Source: Halobacteriovoraceae bacterium (GTDB lineage Bacteria; Bdellovibrionota; Bacteriovoracia; Bacteriovoracales; Bacteriovoracaceae). From it: DNA of 64,000 nucleotides. The notes beneath the pieces are model-generated. The model worked only from the letters and a program-made list of their open reading frames with translations, searched no databases and was not told the origin of the DNA. The DNA lies in NCBI GenBank assembly GCA_002707495.1, contig PAMZ01000006.1, positions 62,001 to 126,000 of the forward strand, read 5' to 3'. The translations under genes were made by a program, and so were the position numbers. Positions 25,415 to 33,335 of the stretch are shown piece after piece (the stretch's first letter is position 1; each line of letters begins with the position of its first letter).

Positions 25415-27046
25415 ATGGAAAAAATCCTAAAAATTTACAAACAAGTAGAGGCAACCCTCGCAAATGTTAAATTCGCAGTTGTTATCATATCACTTTTCAC
25501 TATTGCCCTTATTTATGGAACTTTTATGGAGAGTTATCATGGCACGGACTACGCTAACCGTTTAGTCTACAAAGCATGGTGGTTTATGCTGATTCAACTC
25601 GGGATGTTTCTCAGTATTTTTATGGCCACCGTAGTTAGACTTCCTATGAAAAAACGGCTCCATGGGTTCTATGTGATACATGCGGGACTTTTAATTTTAT
25701 TTATGGGTTCATTTTTTACCTATATTAACGGAGTAGATGGAATCCTTCAGCTTTTACCCAATACACCTGCCTCCTCGGTTTCCCTAAGTGAAGATATCCT
25801 TAAAGTCGATTTTCAAAATCTTCAAAAATCTTTTCAAATGCCTCTTCCCTACAAACCAGGCAAAACAAAGTTAGACACCACGATAGAAAAAGTTGTCAAA
25901 GTGAAATCATTTATCCCATTTGCTGAAAGACAAATAAAATGGGTTTCTGATCCAAAACATTTCGATCAACAGCATTCTAGTCAATACCTACTCTTTAACG
26001 AAACGGTCTCTCAAGAGTTAACCCTCTCCCTAAGCCCTAGATCCGATTACAAATCCTCCGAACGCCTAGGTCCTCTCAGTGTCCATTATATGCCACAGTT
26101 TTTACAAAAATGTTTCGCCAATCAAGGTGAAAGCGGTTTTTTGGTCTGGAATCTTGTGACGAGTGAATGTTTTACACCTGAATCTAAAAACTACCCCATT
26201 ACAAAAACAGACAAAGGCGCTAGATTTGTGTCCTTTACTCATGGGAAAAACCTCTTAAAATTCTTTCCTGACTTTTCTCCGGTAGCAGTAAATGATGACC
26301 TTACAAAGAATGAAAACTCTCCTTTTAGAGTTCTCTCCACCAGTTTATTTGTTGGCAAACCTCATCTATTTCTCTTTGGAGAGTCTGTAGCTTTTTACAA
26401 AAGCGTAAGAAAGTCTTGGGTTGTAAAGAAGTTTGGAAACGACCAGATCATCAAGCTTCCCTGGATGAATTTTAAGGTAAGATTATTAAAACACAGTGCT
26501 CACCAATACCCTATTCAAATTCCCATGCCAGTTGTTCCTATTCAAGATAATGGCAATATTATAAAGGGAAATATTAAAGCTGTAGAAGTAGAGGTTGGTG
26601 GCAAAAGCTATTTTGTAAGATCTGATGGCCCTTTAGAACTTTCAAACTCAACTTTGAACGTAAAATTGCAAATCACCTCCAAACAGATAAGACTTCCCTA
26701 TCAAATCACTTTAGAACGTTTCAAAATGAACACAAATCCGGGGACTTCAGATCCTGCTTCTTACGAGAGTTTTGTTCAGCTTCTTGATGGAAGAGAGAGT
26801 ACGGGAGTAGAAAAACACCATGTTTTTATGAATAATCCACTTAAATATGATGACTTCACTTTTTATCAAGCTTCTTACTTTCCTGTTGGCAAAGATGCCC
26901 AGGGGCAGGAACAATTTGGATCTGCTTTAAGTGTAAATTATGATCCCGGTAGATTCTTTAAATATCTAGGATCACTTTTAATCGTCCTAGGTAGTATCTG
27001 GCATTTTATTATAAATAGAAAAAAAACGAAAAAGGTTCCAGCATGA
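25415..27046 (+). CDS. ccsB: ResB/Ccs1-like cytochrome c biogenesis protein
   Basis: This is a 543-residue protein. It has three N-terminal membrane helices (about residues 17-38, 53-75 and 83-106), a large extracytoplasmic domain, and a fourth helix near the C-terminus (YLGSLLIVLGSIWHFII). That is the standard ResB topology. A late motif MNNPLKYDDFTFYQASYFP matches the conserved family segment. With CcsA it forms the system II haem lyase that carries haem across the membrane and attaches it to apocytochrome c. The ccsA start overlaps its stop by four bases. Confidence 0.85.
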   Translation: MEKILKIYKQVEATLANVKFAVVIISLFTIALIYGTFMESYHGTDYANRLVYKAWWFMLIQLGMFLSIFMATVVRLPMKKRLHGFYVIHAGLLILFMGSFFTYINGVDGILQLLPNTPASSVSLSEDILKVDFQNLQKSFQMPLPYKPGKTKLDTTIEKVVKVKSFIPFAERQIKWVSDPKHFDQQHSSQYLLFNETVSQELTLSLSPRSDYKSSERLGPLSVHYMPQFLQKCFANQGESGFLVWNLVTSECFTPESKNYPITKTDKGARFVSFTHGKNLLKFFPDFSPVAVNDDLTKNENSPFRVLSTSLFVGKPHLFLFGESVAFYKSVRKSWVVKKFGNDQIIKLPWMNFKVRLLKHSAHQYPIQIPMPVVPIQDNGNIIKGNIKAVEVEVGGKSYFVRSDGPLELSNSTLNVKLQITSKQIRLPYQITLERFKMNTNPGTSDPASYESFVQLLDGRESTGVEKHHVFMNNPLKYDDFTFYQASYFPVGKDAQGQEQFGSALSVNYDPGRFFKYLGSLLIVLGSIWHFIINRKKTKKVPA

Positions 27047-28575
27047 AAACTCTCTCTTTTATTTTACTCATTTTTTCAAGCCTGACGGTTTTCGCCAACG
27101 ATTGCAGCTTATTAAAAGAAGATTATCCTGTTCTAGCTGGAGGTCGTGTAAAGCCTTTTTATGTCCTTGCAAAAGAAAGTATAAAATTTCTCACAGGAAA
27201 ATCTAAATTTCAGGACGAGTCCCCAAACAAAACCTTTTGTCGACTTTTACAACAATCACAAACCGGCACCACCTTAAGTTTGCCACTTCTTGTAGAGCAT
27301 ATTGAAAGCAAAAAGTTGTTAGGTGTCGTAGAAGCGCAAAATTCTGCCCCTGTGAGAGAGTTAGTCACCAAAAAAGACCTTGTAAGATCTGAAATCTTTA
27401 AACAAAAAGAAAATAATTCCTATAAAAAAGATCTAAATAAAATCTGGGCCAGAATTGATATGTATGAAAAAATCGTAGCGGGGACTGCCTTTAAAATCTA
27501 TAATGGTCCAGCGAGTTTGACTGCGACTCTTCCTCCTGGCGAGAAAGATATTATCGACTCCTCTGAGTGGATTACCTATTCTGAAATTCCTACCGAAAGC
27601 ATAGATGAAACTCTCAAAAATGCCGAAAAAAACTATTTAAGTCGATACGATGATGACCATCAATTAGAACTTAGTTTTACGAAATCACATATTTTTTCCT
27701 ATGCTATGTTTACAGCCTTAATAGGTATTTTTTTGACTGTTTTATCCAAAAATATGATTTGGGGAATTGCTCTCGCCCTTATTACTGTTGGGATTGAAAT
27801 TGCTGGGCTTACGATGAGAGTTCTTATTTCCGGCAGGGCCCCCATAACTAATATGTATGAAACTGTACTCTTTTCAGGGTTTGGAGCGCTCGTTATTAGT
27901 TTACTGGTTCTCTTCTTTAAAAAAGACAAAATGTTTTTATTGGCTGGACTTGGATATAATATTCTTTGTCTTTTTATGATGATGTTTGCGAACAATATGC
28001 TAGATAGCTCAATTTCTCCTCTCGTACCAGTTTTAAGAGATAATTTTTGGCTCTCCACCCATGTCACAACAATAATATTAAGCTATGCCGCTCTTGCCCT
28101 CAGTTGGATGGTGGCGAATATTACTCTCATTCGAATGCGCTTTGGAACATTATCAAAAGCTGATTATAGGTACTATCAAGATCTAACCTATACTTGTATT
28201 AAAATCGGTATCGTCTTATTAGCGGCGGGAATCATTCTTGGAGGTGTCTGGGCCGATTATTCTTGGGGACGTTTCTGGGGATGGGACCCAAAAGAGACTT
28301 GGTCATTAATCGTGCTTTTATTTTATATGGTTATTGTGCATGGACGTTACTCGAGTTGGATTGATACTCATAGGTTTATTGTTCTCTCCGCTGCTGGATT
28401 CATGAGTGTAATGATGGCGTGGTTTGGAGTGAACTATATACTCGCCTCAGGTCTTCATTCATATGGATTTTCGGAGGGTGGGGCCATTTTTCTTGGAAGC
28501 TTTTTTCTCGTGCAAACTATCATCATTCTTATTTGTGGTTCGAAAAAAACCTTTAAAAAGGTCGCAACTCCATGA
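27043..28575 (+). CDS. ccsA: CcsA/ResC-like haem export and ligation protein
   Basis: This is a 510-residue protein. A signal peptide or anchor (MKTLSFILLIFSSLTVFA) and a periplasmic region of about 190 residues (VLAGGRVKPFYVLAKESIKF) come before about eight membrane helices. The tryptophan-rich haem-handling WWD motif is at about residues 402-424 (WADYSWGRFWGWDPKETW). Flanking conserved histidines lie in STHVTTIILSYAA, DTHRFIV and SGLHSYGF. This layout matches the long CcsA form found together with ResB in some bacteria. Its ATG overlaps ccsB and its TGA overlaps the following lipoprotein gene. Confidence 0.9.
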   Translation: MKTLSFILLIFSSLTVFANDCSLLKEDYPVLAGGRVKPFYVLAKESIKFLTGKSKFQDESPNKTFCRLLQQSQTGTTLSLPLLVEHIESKKLLGVVEAQNSAPVRELVTKKDLVRSEIFKQKENNSYKKDLNKIWARIDMYEKIVAGTAFKIYNGPASLTATLPPGEKDIIDSSEWITYSEIPTESIDETLKNAEKNYLSRYDDDHQLELSFTKSHIFSYAMFTALIGIFLTVLSKNMIWGIALALITVGIEIAGLTMRVLISGRAPITNMYETVLFSGFGALVISLLVLFFKKDKMFLLAGLGYNILCLFMMMFANNMLDSSISPLVPVLRDNFWLSTHVTTIILSYAALALSWMVANITLIRMRFGTLSKADYRYYQDLTYTCIKIGIVLLAAGIILGGVWADYSWGRFWGWDPKETWSLIVLLFYMVIVHGRYSSWIDTHRFIVLSAAGFMSVMMAWFGVNYILASGLHSYGFSEGGAIFLGSFFLVQTIIILICGSKKTFKKVATP

Positions 28576-28832
28576 TGAAAATTTTATACCCATTGCTTTT
28601 TCTCTTTCTTTTCAGTTGTGCCAGCACCCCTGAGGAAAAGCTGCGCTCAGATCTTTTAGAAGAAAATATTTCCCTGGGAGCTGTATTAAATCTTGGGGCC
28701 ACAAGTTTTATCAAAGGATGTCTCTTTGGAACACAAACCCATGCTTTTGAAAAAGTAAAACCTTCAAAATTTGAGTATTGCAAGGCTGCCGCTGGCGCCC
28801 ATCAAGAAGAGCTAAAAACTTTATTAGAATAA
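28572..28832 (+). CDS. Small lipoprotein coupled to ccsBA
   Basis: This is an 86-residue protein. The signal sequence ends in a lipobox (FLFLFSC), so it is probably lipidated at that cysteine. The mature part is about 70 residues, helical, with two more cysteines (KGCLFGT, YCKAAAG). The start overlaps the ccsA stop by four bases, implying co-translation and possibly a role in cytochrome maturation or respiration. No family is recognised. A hairpin follows immediately. Confidence 0.65.
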   Translation: MMKILYPLLFLFLFSCASTPEEKLRSDLLEENISLGAVLNLGATSFIKGCLFGTQTHAFEKVKPSKFEYCKAAAGAHQEELKTLLE

Positions 28833-28858
28833 AAAAAGCCTCCCCTGAGGGAGGCCTT
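28831..28858. terminator. Bidirectional intrinsic terminator
   Basis: GCCTCCC and GGGAGGC form a perfect 7-bp stem around a CTGA loop. The minus strand has a TTTTTTT tail (for the 398-residue gene), while the plus-strand tail is CTTACCTTT. It separates the convergent ccsBA and 28863-30059 transcripts. Confidence 0.8.
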
Positions 28859-28862
28859 ACCT

Positions 28863-30059
28863 TTACTCAATCAGTATATAAGGATTAATTAACTGTCTTT
28901 TAATTTCTCGTCTCATATTTTGATCACCTGTCATATCAAAATACGCCATCAAGGCCCCTTCCGATCTTCTTTGTTCAACATAATATGACTCAATAAAGTT
29001 ATCGACTTGGTTTTTAAGCCATCCTGGGATGGGAAGAAATCCAAGACCTAGCTGACCTAAATTGAGAAGTGATCTAAAACGACGCACTTTATCTGGCTTT
29101 TCATAATAATAAGCAGTTGCCATCTGTGAAGAGAAACTATGCTTATTAATCATTAGATTCTTGATGACTTTTTCTCCATCTTCAACTGCCTTAAAAAAGC
29201 TATAACTAAGTCTTTGACCCACTTCTTCAAAATCTCCTGAAGATCTTCTCAAACGATTATTCCCTTGTCTTACAGCTCCATAGAAAGTGCTCCAACCATA
29301 AGAATCCCAGTTCTCTGCAATTCGATTACTCTCCAAAATATTAAGCCCAATACGAGACTCATAAATAGAAGAGAAAATATGATCCGCTTGTGCTTTTGTC
29401 AGCCCAAGCTCTGCCTCTGGAACCTGATCAAGATAATGGAGAAGCATATTTTGATAAAATAATCTTTGCTCTAAAACTTGCTCATGCACTTGAACAATAA
29501 TTGTTGAAACCAAGTTTAAAACAGGAATATTGTCAAAGCGCTCTTTTGCAAAATTTAAGGCCCTAGTAACTACTTCGTAGGTCACATTTCTCTTGAAGAA
29601 GTAACGTGGGTCTTCTGTAGATGCAATAACCCTCAAGTCGAGAACTTTGAGCGCTTTCTTTAATTCCTCTTCAAACTTTCCTAGAACGCCCCGGCTCTCA
29701 ACTTGTGTGAAAACCTCGTCTACTTTGATATTTTTTAAGTTTTTTAATGAGTCTCTTACCGCCCAGATACTTTCTTGACTCTCTTGAGACTTATCAGAAC
29801 TCTCTTCCAATTCTTCGATAAATGCTTCAATTTCGGCGTCGTAGCCCTTTTGTTGCATTCTTCTAATCTCGGATTTTAAATCTTGTTTTACTTGCTCTAA
29901 GTAAGGTCTCAGCGAGAAGCTTGAAACCATATTCATTTGAATATAAGTCACATCCCCACTGCTATTCTTATCTAATTTAAAGTGCTTTTTAAAACCATTA
30001 AGCTGAGCAAAACACGAAAAGCTCAGCAGCATCCCTGCTACAATCAGCCATCTTACCAT
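28863..30059 (-). CDS. Exported helical protein, unknown function
   Basis: This is a 398-residue protein with an AAGGAG site six bases before the ATG and the signal peptide MVRWLIVAGMLLSFSCFA (cleavage before QLNG). If the cysteine in FSCFA were a lipobox residue it would sit oddly, so an ordinary signal peptidase I site is preferred. The mature protein is mostly helical, with Glu/Gln-rich coiled-coil-like parts (residues 50-110) and a hydrophobic turn LGQLGLGFLPIPGWLKNQV near the C-terminus. The family is not recognised. It forms a single-gene unit ending at the terminator at 28831-28858. Confidence 0.6.
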   Translation of the reverse strand: MVRWLIVAGMLLSFSCFAQLNGFKKHFKLDKNSSGDVTYIQMNMVSSFSLRPYLEQVKQDLKSEIRRMQQKGYDAEIEAFIEELEESSDKSQESQESIWAVRDSLKNLKNIKVDEVFTQVESRGVLGKFEEELKKALKVLDLRVIASTEDPRYFFKRNVTYEVVTRALNFAKERFDNIPVLNLVSTIIVQVHEQVLEQRLFYQNMLLHYLDQVPEAELGLTKAQADHIFSSIYESRIGLNILESNRIAENWDSYGWSTFYGAVRQGNNRLRRSSGDFEEVGQRLSYSFFKAVEDGEKVIKNLMINKHSFSSQMATAYYYEKPDKVRRFRSLLNLGQLGLGFLPIPGWLKNQVDNFIESYYVEQRRSEGALMAYFDMTGDQNMRREIKRQLINPYILIE

Positions 30060-30141
30060 CTGAAACTCCTTTTCAATTTGGTTAATTCTATTTTAAGGCC
30101 CAACCCGATTTGCCCAAAGTAATGTAAGAAAATGAAATGAA

Positions 30142-30612
30142 TTATTTTATAACTGCGGGAATATTGAACTCTAATTGTAATTCTTTTTGTCCGGTACTTT
30201 GCGGAATGGCAGGAAACTTATCTATTTGACTTAGGTAATTTTCCATTTTTAGCACAAGCTTTTGGTCAGAAGATCGAATATTGAGAATATCAAAATGACC
30301 TGATTTTTGAATTTGAAAACGAAATATCAAATTCTGACTAATCTCTGGTATAGTGGACATGATTTCACTATTGAGCTTATCAATGATCAATTTTGTATAA
30401 GCTTGCAAGGCTTCATTGCCATCCACAGGTTTAGTACTTATAAGTTCATTTTGTTCAGATTTTAATACTTTTCCATGAAAGGATTTTCGAACTATAGTAT
30501 TTTGAACTTTGTTTCTTTTAGGAGCAATAATTCGTACATGTTCCATTTTTAACTCAATTGCAAAAACAGAAGCCACCGAGAGATAAACCAAAAGGCTCGC
30601 TATAAGTTTCAT
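30142..30612 (-). CDS. Periplasmic protein with TonB-type C-terminal domain
   Basis: This is a 156-residue protein with the cleavable signal MKLIASLLVYLSVASVFA rather than an inner-membrane anchor. Residues about 70-156 match the TonB C-terminal pattern: two helices, then FRFQIQKSGHFDILNIRSSD, a helix KMENYLSQIDKFPAIPQ, and a final strand QLEFNIP. Classical TonB has an N-terminal transmembrane anchor and a proline-rich spanner, both absent here. It may therefore bind partners in the periplasm without energising transport. Its ATG overlaps the TAA of the upstream gene by one base. Confidence 0.6.
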   Translation of the reverse strand: MKLIASLLVYLSVASVFAIELKMEHVRIIAPKRNKVQNTIVRKSFHGKVLKSEQNELISTKPVDGNEALQAYTKLIIDKLNSEIMSTIPEISQNLIFRFQIQKSGHFDILNIRSSDQKLVLKMENYLSQIDKFPAIPQSTGQKELQLEFNIPAVIK

Positions 30613-31394
30613 TAATAGCTTTTTTCTTCCATGGGTCGTCTTCCCACCGGTAAATCAAGGTCCTGATCCATCGCCCAGCGATCCTCGAGATATTCTTGTC
30701 TTTCAATTTTATAATGGTCAAGAGATTCATCTAAAGACTTTAATTTTGCTTTGAGCTCAGTTTGTAATAGAAGATTTTCTTGTTTTTTCTGTATCAGATT
30801 ATCAATGGCCAATTGTTTCTCGCGAAGTAACTCATTTACTCTTCTATCGTAATCTGCTGCGACTTTTAATCTTTGCTGATCGAATGTCCATAAGAACCGA
30901 TTGATACCCGAAAGTTGTTTTAAAAAACCCTCTTTTCTAAGGATAAGAATTTCCCGGTACTTACTAGCTTCAAAAACTCGATCAGCTAGCTTCCTAGAAA
31001 AGAAATTTAATTGCAACCCCCTTGGAATATAGGCCCTACCTTCCCAACAAGGATTGAAGTCTTTTATATGCACACTAAAATAATTATCTTCTACTGTCCT
31101 GATTGAAGCCCGACAATATCGACCTGTATCTTGATTGTTTATTTTAAAATAAACAATATCTCCTGCTTTAAAAAATTTTGAATTGTCGTTTTCTACGTGG
31201 ATTTTAAAGATATCGCCGTCTGAGTTTCTATCCGTAATTCTTCCCATGAAATTTGAATAATCGATCCTTCTATCGATAAAATTATTATTATCAGAAACCA
31301 CGACTCCTTCAGCAGGAAGCTCAGGAACAGCAACCACGGCTAGAGCAGGTGCACAAAAAATCAAAAATAAGAATGTAGAGACAAAAGACCTCAT
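30612..31394 (-). CDS. Exported protein with beta-rich domain and C-terminal coiled coil
   Basis: This is a 260-residue protein. The ATG at 31394 is preferred because it starts a signal peptide (MRSFVSTFLFLIFCAPALA) and clears the divergent aldolase gene; the longer frame would overlap it. Residues about 45-140 are beta-rich with a small KOW- or SH3-like pattern (GDIVYFKINNQDTGRYCRASI) and a cysteine pair. Residues about 150-250 form a long coiled coil (RLKVAADYDRRVNELLREKQ). The layout suits an envelope-spanning or flagellum-associated protein, but no family is recognised. It is coupled to the TonB-like gene. Confidence 0.55.
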   Translation of the reverse strand: MRSFVSTFLFLIFCAPALAVVAVPELPAEGVVVSDNNNFIDRRIDYSNFMGRITDRNSDGDIFKIHVENDNSKFFKAGDIVYFKINNQDTGRYCRASIRTVEDNYFSVHIKDFNPCWEGRAYIPRGLQLNFFSRKLADRVFEASKYREILILRKEGFLKQLSGINRFLWTFDQQRLKVAADYDRRVNELLREKQLAIDNLIQKKQENLLLQTELKAKLKSLDESLDHYKIERQEYLEDRWAMDQDLDLPVGRRPMEEKSY

Positions 31395-31440
31395 TACTTC
31401 TATTATGAGGGAAAATCTTAAAAAATATAAGGGGTAAGTG

Positions 31441-32085
31441 ATGGAATTTTTTATTGATACGGGAGATATCGAGGAAATCAAAGAAAGCTATAGCTGGGGA
31501 GTCATCGACGGTGTCACAACAAACCCTAGCCTCGTTGCCAAAACAGGTGTTGACCAAAAAACTCTGATAAAAAATATTGCTGAAATCGTAGACGGACCTA
31601 TCTCAGCGGAAGTCATCTCTACTGATTCAGAGGGGATGTTAAAAGAAGCTTATGATCTCGCTAAAATCCATGACAATGTTGTCATTAAGCTTCCTATGAC
31701 AATCGAAGGTATGAAAGCCTGCCATCGCTTGTCAGCAGATAAAATTAAAACTAACGTCACTTTAATTTTTAGCGCTAATCAAGCTCTTTTAGCAGCTAAA
31801 AATGGAGCCACCTATGTTTCTCCTTTCATCGGAAGACTAGATGATATTGGACAGACTGGTAATTATCTCATTCAAGAAATCAGAACCGTTTTTGATAATT
31901 ACGGCATGGAGACCAAGATTCTTGCCGCCTCCATTAGACACACAGATCATGTAAAGGCTTCAGCACTGATGGGCTCAGATGTTGCGACTATCCCCTTTAA
32001 GGTCTTAAAACAGCTCTTTCACCACCCGCTTACAGTAAGTGGTTTAGAGCAATTTCTTGCAGATCACGCTAAGTCCCAGAAATAA
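31441..32085 (+). CDS. Transaldolase / fructose-6-phosphate aldolase-like enzyme
   Basis: This is a 214-residue protein. The ATG at 31441 lies six bases after AGGGG. The length and motifs fit the short transaldolase family: [19 protein letters not shown], Schiff-base lysine K83 in [39 protein letters not shown] and ILAASIRH. Members transfer dihydroxyacetone units between sugar phosphates in the pentose phosphate pathway or cleave fructose 6-phosphate. Sequence alone does not separate the two activities. It is transcribed divergently from the coiled-coil gene, with a 46-base gap. Confidence 0.88.
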   Translation: MEFFIDTGDIEEIKESYSWGVIDGVTTNPSLVAKTGVDQKTLIKNIAEIVDGPISAEVISTDSEGMLKEAYDLAKIHDNVVIKLPMTIEGMKACHRLSADKIKTNVTLIFSANQALLAAKNGATYVSPFIGRLDDIGQTGNYLIQEIRTVFDNYGMETKILAASIRHTDHVKASALMGSDVATIPFKVLKQLFHHPLTVSGLEQFLADHAKSQK

Positions 32086-32158
32086 CATGTAAACCAAGTC
32101 TTTTACTCAAGTAAATTCTCATATTCCCGATATGTTTTGTAGGGAATATGAGGATAAT

Positions 32159-32911
32159 TTGAAGCCATTATTAATCTTAATTACCATTATTTTTACCAGC
32201 TGCCAGCCAACTGAACAAGCGCCTCTAAGTGGCGATGTTTCAAGTAAATCACAGGCGAATACAGCGGCAAGTAAGTGGCCAGATTCCACTTTTCCTATCA
32301 CGATAAAATTTGGATCAGATTTTGATTCAGCTGAAAAGCAAGCTCTCACAAATGCTACGGAATCATGGAATCAAACCAATAATAATCAGATTACCTACTT
32401 TCAAACAGGACTTAGTGAGTTTTCAGCTCGAAATACTTTAGATGAATTTCGCGACGGGGAGCTTGGCATTTACAAGTTATTCAACTGGCCTGCAGAAATG
32501 CCAAAGACCGCCTTAGCGGTCACACAAATTTTTGGCACTCGTTCATCTAACGGGCAAATCCGAATCGACCACGCTGACGTTTTATTGAACTATGATTATT
32601 TTGATTTTTCTGCAGATGATAGCTGGGGCTATGATCTAGAAACCGTAGTATTGCATGAGCTCGGTCATTTTCTAGGTCTCTACCATGAAGATAGCTCTGC
32701 CGATGAGTCAGTTATGTATCCGACAATTAGCCGGTATAGACTCAATCGATCTCCTCATATCCATGACCAAGATAATCTAGCGATAAAGTACCCATCAATT
32801 GTCAGCCGCTCCATTGCGAGTGTAGACGTAATGAACGGCGAAGAACAAACCCCTGTTGTCATGATATTAGAATTACATAAAGACGGATCAGAAATAAGGA
32901 GAGTTAAATGA
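32159..32911 (+). CDS. Lipoprotein matrixin-type metalloprotease
   Basis: This is a 250-residue protein. A TTG at 32159, after GAGGATAAT, starts a lipoprotein signal (LKPLLILITIIFTSC, lipobox cysteine 15); the in-frame ATG at 32132 would add nine polar residues. The active site is complete: H166, E167, H170 and H176 in VLHELGHFLGLYH, followed by the Met-turn M186 in VMYP. This is the metzincin/matrixin (M10-like) pattern. The conserved zinc- and calcium-site region (GQIRIDHADVLLN) precedes it. It is probably anchored at the outer membrane and acts on proteins outside the cell or in the periplasm. A short exported protein gene overlaps its stop. Confidence 0.85.
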   Translation: MKPLLILITIIFTSCQPTEQAPLSGDVSSKSQANTAASKWPDSTFPITIKFGSDFDSAEKQALTNATESWNQTNNNQITYFQTGLSEFSARNTLDEFRDGELGIYKLFNWPAEMPKTALAVTQIFGTRSSNGQIRIDHADVLLNYDYFDFSADDSWGYDLETVVLHELGHFLGLYHEDSSADESVMYPTISRYRLNRSPHIHDQDNLAIKYPSIVSRSIASVDVMNGEEQTPVVMILELHKDGSEIRRVK

Positions 32912-33138
32912 AAACATTAATCCTTGGGCTTTTAGTTAGTAGTTCTGCGTTTGCCCTGACTGGAGATGTTAGCCGCCCATACGAAGTGGATCGCCAATTA
33001 GAATCTAGCTTCGATAGAGAGCCTCAGTCCAGTGAATTTCATCAAGAATTTGTAGGGCCGAAGCTTCCTCACCAAAAGTCACAATTTCATAAAAAACAAT
33101 TTGAACCTGAGGGAACAAATCAGGGGAATGAACAATAA
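32908..33138 (+). CDS. Small exported protein coupled to the matrixin
   Basis: This is a 76-residue protein with the signal peptide MKTLILGLLVSSSAFA and a GGAG ribosome-binding site inside the end of the matrixin gene; its ATG overlaps the matrixin TGA. The mature chain of about 60 residues is polar, His/Gln/Phe-rich and without cysteines (FHQEFVGPKLPHQKSQFHKK), probably disordered. The coupling suggests it works with the protease, for example as an inhibitor, chaperone or substrate, but there is no direct evidence. A terminator follows. Confidence 0.6.
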   Translation: MKTLILGLLVSSSAFALTGDVSRPYEVDRQLESSFDREPQSSEFHQEFVGPKLPHQKSQFHKKQFEPEGTNQGNEQ

Positions 33139-33147
33139 GAAAGATCT

Positions 33148-33187
33148 AAAAACCTTGGAGCTGCAATGGCTTCAAGGTTTTATTTTT
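33148..33187 (+). terminator. Intrinsic terminator after the matrixin operon
   Basis: AAAACCTTG(G)AGC and GCT(T)CAAGGTTTT form a long stem with a short loop, followed by ATTTTT on the plus strand, ten bases after the stop of the 76-residue gene. Confidence 0.75.
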
Positions 33188-33299
33188 GGTTCATCTCAAC
33201 AGTCTCACTAGCAACAGTCCTCAAAGACTCGTCTTGCTCCCCAGCAAATTTGGCGATAAAGATCATATTAAGAAGAATAATCAGAACAACTAATTTCAT
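33180..33299 (-). CDS. Possible 39-residue membrane or exported peptide
   Basis: A minus-strand ATG at 33299 opens a short frame with a hydrophobic N-terminus (MKLVVLIILLNMIFIAKFAG) and an acidic tail (EQDESLRTVASETVEMNQK) to a TAA at 33180. It lies 37 bases downstream of the topoisomerase A gene, on the same strand. The composition is typical of small membrane proteins, but no good ribosome-binding site is seen at the normal distance and the end overlaps the opposite-strand terminator. The call is tentative. Confidence 0.4.
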   Translation of the reverse strand: MKLVVLIILLNMIFIAKFAGEQDESLRTVASETVEMNQK

Positions 33300-33335
33300 A
33301 TCAATAATATCGTTTTAATTCCCTGACAGCTTTAA

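Noticed and set aside
33180-33335. Possible missing beta-pinwheel domain of the topoisomerase A subunit after a frameshift
   Set aside because: The sequence after the stop at 33336 is only about 150 bases before a plus-strand terminator and encodes no pinwheel-like blades in any frame.
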